Source: a bacterium UBP17_UBA6191 (lineage in GTDB: Bacteria; Muiribacteriota; UBA6191). From it: DNA of 13,988 nucleotides. Location of the stretch: NCBI GenBank assembly GCA_002422125.1, contig DITF01000279.1, positions 2,121-16,108 on the forward strand, given 5' to 3'. Of this stretch, positions 6,400 through 13,909 are shown piece by piece. Numbering within the stretch: position 1 is the stretch's first letter; each line of letters starts with the position of its first letter. A program made the translations under genes and the position numbers. The notes below the pieces were generated by a model. The model was given only the letters and a program-made list of their open reading frames with translations. It made no database searches and was not told where the DNA came from.

Positions 6400-8409
6400 A
6401 TGAAAAATCTCGCTATCGGAGGCGCTGAACCATTTATTCGTCATGGAGTAAAGTTCTACTCCGATAAGCCGCCATGGCTTAATAATATAGAAGGGTATCC
6501 GGTTACTGTACGGGAACCATCCTCCAAAAAAAGTCTCGATATTGCTTACCCTTATTTATTGCGCGTAGCTTATCTGAAACAATCTACGGCCACTCTCTAT
6601 GTGGAGTATTGCTACAAGGTTATGAATAAAGGCGGCATGGAGCGCTCGGCTGATTTGCGCTTTCATTATTTTCCACCCCTGGAATCAGTGGAAATTCACG
6701 AAATCAAAGTCAGCATCAAAGGTAAAGAGTATCGGGTTTTGTCTGAAGATGTTTTGGTGCATCAGGTAGGCGATAACGAGTACAAAAAAATTCTTTCCAA
6801 TGAGTGGGCCGTGCAGGCAATTTTGAATCATGTAGAAATTGGGGCCATGGTTCATGTGGCCTATTCCATACATATGGATTTATCTCTGACCGACAATATA
6901 TTTTCAACTGGGTATGCTTTAGTAACTCAGGATGTAGATCGTTTGTATTTTTATGCCATTCTGGCAGACGATTATGTCAGGGAGCATTTTAAGTTTTCTT
7001 GCGATAGCCCAGCAACGGAAAAACAGACCGTAAACGGCTTACAGATGTTTTGGGATATCAAACCTCAACCCGCTCCCAAGTTTGAAACAAATTCTTTATC
7101 TTATGCAGAACTAGTACCCTGCCTTTATTTGAGTACCGCCAAAGACTGGCAACAAATCAGTACCTGGGTTCATGAGTACACACAAAAGGAAGCCAAACTT
7201 TCCGAAGAACTTTTACCTCAGTCGTTACAAAAAATTCTTGACTCCAAAGCCACGCAGGAGGAAAAACTTCTGGAAGTAATTGATTGGGTTAAAGAAAAAA
7301 TCAATTATTTCTCCGTGGCTATTACACAGTCGGGTTATTTTCCCAGAAGCCCCGATACTCTCCTTTATAAACGCTGGGGTGATTGTAAGGACAAATCATT
7401 TTTGTTACAGGTCCTTATTAAACGGCTAGGCTACACTTCCTGGTTAGCTCTAATGGATACAAAAAAATTGGGGGACACAATCCCCCCTATACCAGGCCTG
7501 TACTTCGATCACTGCCTTTTATATATTCAGACGGATTCTGACAAATTTTTTGTGGATCCCACCGACATTTACCAGCTTGATCCAAAAAGTATAGCCGATA
7601 TGGCCAATCGCCAGCTTCTATTGATCGGAAATCCTGAGGTATTGTGGGTTCATTCTGGACATCGTGTAGAGTATGACTACCATCTGGATTCCCGAATTGA
7701 ACTGTATTTCCGTACCAAGCGAGAACACAGAGTTAAGGTCAAAACCGAGTATCGAGGTACAGCCTGTGGAAAGGTGCATCAGGAAACCCAGACCAATGGA
7801 ACTGAACTTCCAGAAAATTATCGCAGATTTTTGGAGAAAATTTTGGAGTGTGAACTCGAACCAAAAGGGTTTGAAATTTATGAGGACCCCAGAAGACCAG
7901 TGCTTATATGCCGTGAAACCTACAATACTGAGACCCTGTGGACTCAAGTGGGAAATCAACACTTTTTGGAAATAATCGCCTATGAAATTCAGACCTGGAT
8001 TCAGGAAAATTTTTTGGAAAAAACCAGAAAATTACCCATGTTAATTCCACCCATCCATATCCGACAGAAGTTTGTATTTTTGAATGGGAAACAGAATCCA
8101 TTTCGCCTGGAAGAAGAACAAAAATCAATGAGTGTTCACGGGATCGATTTGATCATTGCTCAAAAGAATCGCTATCGCGGCATTGAATATTCGGTGGAGT
8201 TAAAAACTAAACCACAGGTGATCACGCCTCAGCAATGGTCAGAAATCAGATCGGCCCTTGAAGAAATGAGCCCGCACATGATTTTTAGAGTCAACAGACC
8301 GATGCATTGGCTGGAGAGATTATCACCCCGTCGCTTGGAAATCATGGCTCTGATTTTGTTTGGAATTCTGATAATTCTACGACTGGTTCAGATTATTTAC
8401 AGGGGTTGA
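6400..8409 (+). CDS. DUF3857 / transglutaminase-like protein with C-terminal membrane anchor
   Basis: This 669-residue protein has a DUF3857-like region (~45-245), recognisable from YPYLLRVAY (50-58), EYCYKVMNKGGMERSA (69-84) and the following strand-rich segment. A transglutaminase-like cysteine-protease fold follows (~285-395) with an apparently complete triad: Cys329 in WGDCKDKS, His371 in YFDHCLLY and Asp386 in FFVDPTD. A beta-rich region of unknown role (~425-630) precedes a transmembrane helix (~647-665) and a short basic tail. The family is usually exported, with the enzyme part in the periplasm; the reaction is not established. AAGGA 6 nt upstream supports the ATG at 6400, but no signal peptide is present from this start. 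The only candidate lies in the separate ORF at 6096. The frame is closed at TAA 6370-6372, so no longer in-frame start exists. The last 13 bp overlap the convergent 346-residue gene. Confidence 0.88.
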   Translation: MKNLAIGGAEPFIRHGVKFYSDKPPWLNNIEGYPVTVREPSSKKSLDIAYPYLLRVAYLKQSTATLYVEYCYKVMNKGGMERSADLRFHYFPPLESVEIHEIKVSIKGKEYRVLSEDVLVHQVGDNEYKKILSNEWAVQAILNHVEIGAMVHVAYSIHMDLSLTDNIFSTGYALVTQDVDRLYFYAILADDYVREHFKFSCDSPATEKQTVNGLQMFWDIKPQPAPKFETNSLSYAELVPCLYLSTAKDWQQISTWVHEYTQKEAKLSEELLPQSLQKILDSKATQEEKLLEVIDWVKEKINYFSVAITQSGYFPRSPDTLLYKRWGDCKDKSFLLQVLIKRLGYTSWLALMDTKKLGDTIPPIPGLYFDHCLLYIQTDSDKFFVDPTDIYQLDPKSIADMANRQLLLIGNPEVLWVHSGHRVEYDYHLDSRIELYFRTKREHRVKVKTEYRGTACGKVHQETQTNGTELPENYRRFLEKILECELEPKGFEIYEDPRRPVLICRETYNTETLWTQVGNQHFLEIIAYEIQTWIQENFLEKTRKLPMLIPPIHIRQKFVFLNGKQNPFRLEEEQKSMSVHGIDLIIAQKNRYRGIEYSVELKTKPQVITPQQWSEIRSALEEMSPHMIFRVNRPMHWLERLSPRRLEIMALILFGILIILRLVQIIYRG

Positions 8410-9437
8410 ATTTTTTGCATCAGTTCAGATTCACGAATCAGAATATCCTCAGCCAGTTGGTGGACCAGATTCAACAACGCCTCTGCTCGGTTATAATCTG
8501 GAGTTCTAGCATTCAGATTTGCCGGAACCATTTGCAAAATAGGAATATGAAAGGACCGATCAATATTCCCTGACCGAGGAGAGTACCTAGTTCTGGCACT
8601 AGTGTCTGGTCGTTTGGAATGAGAGACTGTGCGCATACCCACAATTCTTAAGATCGCATGTTCTAAAGTGTCTGATTTCTCCTCAATTCGGATACTGTAG
8701 CGAGTATGGCTTAACTCAACATAGTGGCGGTTAAAAGTCTGTCCAATCATGCCAAAATCTCTCTCAGAGAGAAGGTCCTTTAGGTTATGCATTAATAACT
8801 GTCGGTTTTGAGTAATTAGCATTTCATCCATGGCAGGAAGAAGTTGAACCTCCTCCAGCATGGTTTGAATCCATAGTATCAGGGAGCGAACACGACGATA
8901 TCCAAATTTATGCGAGAGGTGAAAGGAACTCAAATGGTCGGGTAAATCAAGAATAACCTCGTCAGAAAATCTTGGATCGGATAAAGAATGTGGTCTGATT
9001 TTAAGCATAAATTTTGAGGTACAAACAGACTGATGATAGTTTAAAATCAAGTCAGCCCCACGGGTTCGAGTCCTCAATTCAATTTGGTCTGCATCTGTAG
9101 GATGAACCGAAAAATTTTCGGTGGCTAAATCTTCATCTAATAGCAAATCCTGAAAAAAACTCACAAATGCCACAAAGTCACTGTGGAAGCGTTTTTTTTG
9201 CCGCTCTTTGTATTGGTCTTCTGGCCGCTGTGATACGGGTTCACTCTGAATGACATCAGGGACTGGAGAAGAAACGGTAGATTGGGTGTTTGATTCCGAG
9301 TCCTTTTGTGTACTAGGGCGGCTGGAATAAGTGGTCTTTCGGATAGGCGACCCATGGATGTTGGGCTTATTTTCCACAGCATCCGCGATTTTTTCCAGGC
9401 CTTCGCCAATCAATTTAAACAGGTTCGTGCGAATCAT
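8397..9437 (-). CDS. Unrecognised 346-residue protein with disordered N-terminal linker
   Basis: I do not recognise this protein. Visible features are a short amphipathic N-terminal helix (~1-22, NLFKLIGEGLEKIADAV), a low-complexity Ser/Thr/Pro/Gln segment (~30-75) that is probably disordered, and a folded part from ~84 to the end. The folded part has alternating helices and strands and a His/Arg-rich surface (for example FHLSHKFGYRRVRS, 172-185). A helical C-terminus (~314-343) is rich in Leu and Glu. There is no signal peptide, transmembrane segment or metal-binding Cys cluster. AAGG (9446-9449) lies 8 nt before the ATG, and a TATAAT (9455-9460) is just upstream. The 3' end overlaps the DUF3857 gene by 13 bp; the 5' end is divergent from glutamine synthetase across 129 bp. 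The long open frame with its own -10 and RBS argues that it is real. A structural or scaffold role is possible, but there is no evidence for it. Confidence 0.78.
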   Translation of the reverse strand: MIRTNLFKLIGEGLEKIADAVENKPNIHGSPIRKTTYSSRPSTQKDSESNTQSTVSSPVPDVIQSEPVSQRPEDQYKERQKKRFHSDFVAFVSFFQDLLLDEDLATENFSVHPTDADQIELRTRTRGADLILNYHQSVCTSKFMLKIRPHSLSDPRFSDEVILDLPDHLSSFHLSHKFGYRRVRSLILWIQTMLEEVQLLPAMDEMLITQNRQLLMHNLKDLLSERDFGMIGQTFNRHYVELSHTRYSIRIEEKSDTLEHAILRIVGMRTVSHSKRPDTSARTRYSPRSGNIDRSFHIPILQMVPANLNARTPDYNRAEALLNLVHQLAEDILIRESELMQKIQPL

Positions 9438-9454
9438 AAATGATACCTTGCGAT

Positions 9455-9460
9455 ATTATA
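9455..9460 (-). promoter_or_regulatory. -10 hexamer for the 346-residue protein gene
   Basis: A perfect TATAAT reads on the minus strand, 17 bp before the ATG at 9437, within the 11 bp palindrome GATATTATATC (9452-9462). No clear -35 is at 16-18 bp; TTGACC (9486-9491) is 25 bp away, too far. The leader would be only ~10 nt. Confidence 0.4.
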
Positions 9461-9483
9461 TCCCATCAAGAATCAAAAATCTT

Positions 9484-9513
9484 TTGGTCAATTGAAATTC
9501 TGTGTTTTAGAAT
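9484..9513 (+). promoter_or_regulatory. Candidate glnN promoter
   Basis: TTGGTC (9484-9489), an 18 bp spacer and TAGAAT (9508-9513) are a weak sigma70-like match, giving a leader of about 45 nt. AAAGGA (9553-9558), 8 nt before the ATG, is the ribosome binding site. I looked for an NtcA-type GTA-N8-TAC box in this gap and found none. Confidence 0.35.
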
Positions 9514-9566
9514 AGAGCCAAATCACCCTGGTGGGGGAAGAAATTTGTCAGTAAAGGAATAATTGT

Positions 9567-11699
9567 ATGAGCGTTTCCAGGACATTAACTGAGAGATATG
9601 GAACTCTGTGCTTTTCAAGAACTGTAATGCGGCGCAAATTGCCAAAATCGGTCTTTGATCAACTTTTGTATTGCATTGAAGAAGGACAAAGGCTGGATAG
9701 AAGACTAGCCGATACCATTGCTCATGCTATGAAAGAGTGGGCTTTGGAAAATGGAGCGACTCATTATTGCCACTGGTTTCAGCCATTAACGGGAGGCACT
9801 GCCGAAAAACATGACAGTTTCCTGAATTTTGAAGACGGGGTGGCTCTGGAAAGATTTTCAGGAGAACAGTTGATTCAGGGTGAGCCTGATGCTTCTTCTT
9901 TTCCACACGGTGGGGTTCGTTCGACCTTTGAGGCTCGGGGGTATACTGCCTGGGATCCAGGGACTCCTGCCTATATTGTAAAAACCCCCAAGGGTGGAAT
10001 TTTGGCCATTCCTTCAATTTTTATCAGCTATCATGGTCAGGCCTTGGATAAAAAGACTCCGTTTTTGCGCTCCATTCATGTGATTTCAGAAGCAGCCAAA
10101 AAGGTATGCTCCCTGTTTGGGCCAACACCTCGTTGGGTAAAAACTACTCTAGGGGCTGAACAGGAATACTTTTTGGTTGATAAACAGCTATTTGATAAAC
10201 GCCTGGATTTGAAGCTCACGGGCCGAACCCTGTTAGGTCAGGCATCGCCTAAAGATCAGCAGTTGGAAAACCATTATTTTGGTAGCATTCCGGCCAGAGT
10301 TACAGCCTTTATGGACGACTTGGATATGTCCTTGCATGAATTGGGAATACCGGCCAAAACCAGACACAATGAAGTTGCTCCTTCACAGTTTGAAATCGCC
10401 AGTATTTATGAGTTTGCCAATGTGGCAGCCGATCACAACTTGATTCTGATGCAAACCATGAAAGAAATTGCCAGAAAGCACAATCTGGAAGTTTTGTTAC
10501 ATGAAAAGCCGTTTAAGGGCGTTAATGGCAGCGGGAAGCACAACAACTGGTCTTTGGAAGATTCTGAAGGTTCCAATCTCTTGGAACCTGGAAACAATCC
10601 AGCCCAGAATTTGAGATTTTTATTCTGCCTCACGGCCGTTTTACAGGGTGTGAACGAATATGAAGCTTTAATCAGAGCCGCTGTTGCCACTGACGGAAAC
10701 GATCATCGATTAGGTGCAAATGAAGCTCCACCAGCCATCATTTCGGCCTTTATTGGCAAACAGCTTTCTGAAATTTTGGACGGGATAGCCAGTGGGTCTG
10801 GGAATAAAGATGCCGTTTTGAATTTTTTAGAATCCGGTGTAGCCCATGTTCCTGAAATCTTACAGCATACAACCGATAGAAACAGAACCTCACCCTTTGC
10901 TTTTACTGGCAATAAGTTTGAATTTCGAGCCGTGGGTTCCGAACAATCTGTGGCCATGCCCCAGACTTTTTTAAATGTAGCTATAGCAGACTCCATGCTT
11001 GATCTCTACCACAAGGTTGAAGTGCGAAGAGAGAAGGGTGAAAGTGTGCAAACGGCTGTAATGGCGGTAATGCGTGATTCATTGAAGCTTTCTGAGCGCA
11101 TTCGGTTTGAAGGTAACAATTATAGCCAGGAATGGAAGGATGAGGCCGCCAAAAGGGGACTATCCAATCAGCCCAAAACCCCCTATGCCTTAAAAATCTG
11201 GGAAGATGATAAAAATCTTAGTCTATTGGCTAGACACAAAATTCTTACCAAGGAAGAGGCCAAACTTCGATACCTCGTCAGGCTTGAGCAGTACGCCACC
11301 AAGATTGATATTGAGGCAAAAACGCTTCTAAGCATGTTAAACACTCAGGTAATACCAGATGTTATGCGCTTTCAATCCTCTGTATCGTCCAGCTTGATCG
11401 CCTTAACCAAGGCTTCTGAAACTGCCAATCTTGGCAGCCTGACCAAACCACAGGCTGAGCTTTTAAAGACTGTTTCTGGACTGTTGACAGAAACCATGGA
11501 TAAAAAAACTAGACTGGACTCTGAGTTGGTTCGTGGGGCCGAATTACACGGGGCTCATAAGGCAACTCATTATTGTGATGTCATTCTGCCACTGATGTCA
11601 GACATTCGTGACCGGGTTGATTCCATGGAATCCGTTTGTGATCAAAAAGAATGGAGTATTCCCACCTATTCTGATCTTTTACATTCCTTGAGGGGTTAG
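9567..11699 (+). CDS. glnN: Glutamine synthetase type III
   Basis: This 710-residue protein is close to the ~720-730 residues usual for type III glutamine synthetase (GlnN), which makes glutamine from glutamate, ammonia and ATP in the cytoplasm. Diagnostic motifs are present in order: FPHGGVRSTFEARGYTAWDP (112-131), GAEQEYFLVD (196-205, Glu metal ligands), GIPAKTRHNEVAPSQFE (260-276), HEKPFKGVNGSGKHNNWSL (312-330, the loop with the active-site region), GNDHRLGANEAPPAII (377-392) and DRNRTSPFAFTGNKFEFRAVGS (437-458, phosphate/glutamate-binding Arg residues). A helical C-terminal region (~560-710) is typical of GSIII. All residues I can check look intact. The ATG has AAAGGA 8 nt upstream. The gene is transcribed alone and followed at once by a strong hairpin terminator. 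No PII, amtB or ntr gene accompanies it, so nitrogen control cannot be read from the context. Confidence 0.98.
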   Translation: MSVSRTLTERYGTLCFSRTVMRRKLPKSVFDQLLYCIEEGQRLDRRLADTIAHAMKEWALENGATHYCHWFQPLTGGTAEKHDSFLNFEDGVALERFSGEQLIQGEPDASSFPHGGVRSTFEARGYTAWDPGTPAYIVKTPKGGILAIPSIFISYHGQALDKKTPFLRSIHVISEAAKKVCSLFGPTPRWVKTTLGAEQEYFLVDKQLFDKRLDLKLTGRTLLGQASPKDQQLENHYFGSIPARVTAFMDDLDMSLHELGIPAKTRHNEVAPSQFEIASIYEFANVAADHNLILMQTMKEIARKHNLEVLLHEKPFKGVNGSGKHNNWSLEDSEGSNLLEPGNNPAQNLRFLFCLTAVLQGVNEYEALIRAAVATDGNDHRLGANEAPPAIISAFIGKQLSEILDGIASGSGNKDAVLNFLESGVAHVPEILQHTTDRNRTSPFAFTGNKFEFRAVGSEQSVAMPQTFLNVAIADSMLDLYHKVEVRREKGESVQTAVMAVMRDSLKLSERIRFEGNNYSQEWKDEAAKRGLSNQPKTPYALKIWEDDKNLSLLARHKILTKEEAKLRYLVRLEQYATKIDIEAKTLLSMLNTQVIPDVMRFQSSVSSSLIALTKASETANLGSLTKPQAELLKTVSGLLTETMDKKTRLDSELVRGAELHGAHKATHYCDVILPLMSDIRDRVDSMESVCDQKEWSIPTYSDLLHSLRG

Positions 11700-11715
11700 A
11701 GGGCAGTTTATAGAT

Positions 11716-11745
11716 AGCCGCCATTTTAAGTAATGGCGGCTTTTT
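11716..11745 (+). terminator. Intrinsic terminator of glnN
   Basis: AGCCGCCATT pairs perfectly with AATGGCGGCT (10 bp stem, 6 nt loop TTAAGT), followed by TTTTT (11741-11745). It begins 16 bp after the glnN stop. Its loop and 3' arm are also the last codons (KAAIT and stop) of the convergent oxidoreductase gene. On the minus strand no U-tract follows the hairpin, so it should be one-directional. Confidence 0.88.
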
Positions 11746-13201
11746 GATCCAGACATTTGCCTGCGACCTGCCATCCGCCATACATGGCTCCAAAAAAGCC
11801 TCCACCCGGTCGGCTCCAGGCTGAGGCGAACCAGAGGTTGGGAAGAGAGCAACGGTGGTTGAATCGTAAAAACATGGATTGGGAGATTGTTTGAGCATAG
11901 CCGTAGACCGCACCTTCTGGATTTTGGGTGTAGTGCTGAATTGTGTGAGGAGTGGCCAGTTCACCATGGGAAGGGGTTATATCACCAAACCATGGTTTAA
12001 GTTTTTGCAACAAAGAGTCTTTGTGTCGCGCTTTTTGAATCTGGTACTCGGGACTTTTATAGGTTGGCCAATCCTGTATCCGATCTAAATGGCATAAGGT
12101 AAAGGGATTGCTCTTTCCTAAACCATGCTCAATCTGTGAATAATCAATCAGGCTAAATCCGAGGCTATCAAGACCCCGGTTCTGGATCTTTTGAAGCTCC
12201 TTGTGGATATGGGCATCAATGCCTGGAATTTTTTCATTAAGAAAAATCGTATTATAGTCCTGCCAGCCAAGGCTTTTAAGCCCCGTTTCGTGGTTGCAAT
12301 ATAGTGCACTTAATGAGGGGCCAATTTCTCTTTTGGAAGTAAGTGATTTTATTAGAGAATCTTCTTTGAGCATTTTTGCTACCAACAATGGGGAGATGCC
12401 AGCAATTACACATTTGGTATTAACGGTGACGCAATCGCCCTTGTGAAAAAATCTCACACCTGTAATCTGTTCATCTTTGGTCAGAATATCCGTGGCTGTG
12501 GCCCGGTACACAATAGTACCCGATTTTAAAACCCTTTGGGCTAAGGTGTCAGAGAGCTTTTGGGACCCGCCCTGAATATAATAACTACCCCCATCCATAT
12601 AGCTCATTTGTCCAAAGGCAAACCATAGAAGAGAAAGATTATAGGGATCGTGATGGTAATAACCAAGATTTGCCAATAACAGAAGTTTCAGTTTGGCATC
12701 GGAAAAATGCTGATCCAGAAATTCTCCAGCACTAAGTCTACCGGCATTGAGTAGATCCTTAAAATTTGCCTCGGAATTTAAGATAGGCTTTATCAGTGCC
12801 ATCAGATTGGAGAAATAGATTTTTAGATTATGTCTTTCTTGAGGAAAACATCTGCTAAACGCTTCAATACAGGCCTTTGTCCCATGAGGTATTCTCAGAT
12901 CAAAGTCCCTCCATATCACCCGATATTGCATAGGTAGTAATATGAGCTTTAGGGCAGAATCCAGCCCTAGCTCCTGCCACATGGATAGTCGTGGATCATT
13001 GGGTAAAAATCCATTCAAGGCATGTAAGCCTACCTCAAATTTGTGTTTACCTCTTTGAAAAGTGGTGGCACAACCCCCAGGGATATGATGCTGCTCCAAT
13101 AACAATACCCGTCTTCCAGCTTGGCTAAGTCGGGCGGCTGAGGTGAGTCCACCAAGGCCAGCCCCGATTACAACCATATCCCAGGTTGAGTTATTTAGCA
13201 T
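11726..13201 (-). CDS. Phytoene desaturase / carotenoid isomerase-like FAD oxidoreductase
   Basis: This 491-residue protein starts with an FAD-binding Rossmann fold: VVIGAGLGGLTSAARLSQAG (10-29) with the GxGxxG at 13-18, then VLLLEQHHIPGGCATTF, where E36 would bind the ribose. The C-terminal FAD signature is also present: LPNLWFASAWSRPGGGFFG, then MYGGWQVAGKCL. This arrangement and length fit the CrtI/CrtISO/retinol-saturase superfamily, which desaturates, isomerises or reduces polyenes and related lipids. The substrate cannot be told from sequence, and no crtB, crtE or other carotenoid gene is in the window. There is no signal peptide or clear membrane segment; these enzymes are usually peripheral membrane proteins. 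It follows the exported 231-residue protein with a 12 bp gap and no good Shine-Dalgarno, so the two are probably cotranscribed and perhaps translationally coupled. Its final codons form one arm of the glnN terminator. Confidence 0.92.
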   Translation of the reverse strand: MLNNSTWDMVVIGAGLGGLTSAARLSQAGRRVLLLEQHHIPGGCATTFQRGKHKFEVGLHALNGFLPNDPRLSMWQELGLDSALKLILLPMQYRVIWRDFDLRIPHGTKACIEAFSRCFPQERHNLKIYFSNLMALIKPILNSEANFKDLLNAGRLSAGEFLDQHFSDAKLKLLLLANLGYYHHDPYNLSLLWFAFGQMSYMDGGSYYIQGGSQKLSDTLAQRVLKSGTIVYRATATDILTKDEQITGVRFFHKGDCVTVNTKCVIAGISPLLVAKMLKEDSLIKSLTSKREIGPSLSALYCNHETGLKSLGWQDYNTIFLNEKIPGIDAHIHKELQKIQNRGLDSLGFSLIDYSQIEHGLGKSNPFTLCHLDRIQDWPTYKSPEYQIQKARHKDSLLQKLKPWFGDITPSHGELATPHTIQHYTQNPEGAVYGYAQTISQSMFLRFNHRCSLPNLWFASAWSRPGGGFFGAMYGGWQVAGKCLDQKAAIT

Positions 13202-13213
13202 GTGCTGTGATTT

Positions 13214-13909
13214 TTAGCGTTTCAGAGCCTGAATCAGAAATGCCTCAGCCTCATCAATTTCATTGTTTCTGATAAGTTGGAGTAGGAAACGGCCTTCCTG
13301 TACCGTCAAGATTCGTTTGGAATCTGAGGGAGGAGGGGAATGTGCAGAGGTTAATTGTCCTAAAACATCCAAAAGGCTAATAATGGCAAAACTGAATTTG
13401 TCGGAAATTCGTCCTGAGTTATCTACCATATCTGTTAGGGCTAGACCGAGATCAGGAGACACCTGATCAAAGGCATCTTTTAACTCCCGACCCTTGCGAA
13501 AGAAAAATTCGCCATTTTTAAAATCATTTGCAGCCATCTGCAACAGGGGAATCACAAAGTTAAGCCGATTTCCGTAAACTCTTGCCATTTCACGGCGAGC
13601 AGACTGAAATGACTGACGAAATGAAGCACTCCATCGTCTGATTTCCTCGGCATGGCGATTGGAAATCTGGTGATTGGCACTGGTAAGAGACCCAAGATTT
13701 TGTCCCAATACCGGATCTAGTTTTTGCGCACTTAAAACCAGGGCTTTCCCATGACGGCAAGCAAATTCCTCGGCAATAAAGGCGGAGTCACAACCAGCAC
13801 TCAAAGCGTAAACTGTGGCGGGAAACAGGGATACTGTCTGACGCTCCATCGCTTGATGATGGGGCAGAAATACATGAATCAATAAAAGAAATAGACCTAT
13901 GTTGTACAT
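13214..13909 (-). CDS. Unrecognised exported protein, first gene of a two-gene operon
   Basis: I do not recognise this 231-residue protein. It begins with a hydrophobic segment (IGLFLLLIHVFL, 4-15) and a possible signal peptidase site near HHQA (17-20), so it is probably periplasmic or secreted. The N-terminus lacks the usual Lys/Arg, so an uncleaved anchor is also possible. The mature part has two Cys (40 and 51) that could form a disulfide, an Arg-rich helical stretch (~85-112), and more helices to the end; it looks mostly alpha-helical. GGAGG (13916-13920), 6 nt before the ATG, is the strongest ribosome binding site in the window and fixes the start. Twelve bp separate it from the downstream FAD oxidoreductase, which suggests a shared transcript, but no functional link is evident. 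Confidence 0.85.
   Translation of the reverse strand: MYNIGLFLLLIHVFLPHHQAMERQTVSLFPATVYALSAGCDSAFIAEEFACRHGKALVLSAQKLDPVLGQNLGSLTSANHQISNRHAEEIRRWSASFRQSFQSARREMARVYGNRLNFVIPLLQMAANDFKNGEFFFRKGRELKDAFDQVSPDLGLALTDMVDNSGRISDKFSFAIISLLDVLGQLTSAHSPPPSDSKRILTVQEGRFLLQLIRNNEIDEAEAFLIQALKR

Noticed and set aside
6196..6444. 82-codon minus-strand ORF overlapping the start of the DUF3857 gene
   Set aside because: Its codons and residues look fairly natural, but it has no recognisable family, overlaps the start of the well-supported DUF3857 gene and the hairpin region, and no promoter or RBS stood out; kept only as a note.
9438..9566. NtcA-type nitrogen-control site upstream of glnN
   Set aside because: No GTA-N8-TAC palindrome is present in the intergenic gap.
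9727..10996. Several 60-100 codon minus-strand frames inside glnN, and similar frames inside the kinase and serine dehydratase genes
   Set aside because: They are antisense shadows of strongly supported genes, without their own RBS or family resemblance.
3531..12000. Idea that CoaD-like, PfaD-like, GlnN and CrtI-like genes form one biosynthetic cluster
   Set aside because: They are on alternating strands with separate promoters and have housekeeping-type functions; adjacency alone does not support a common pathway.
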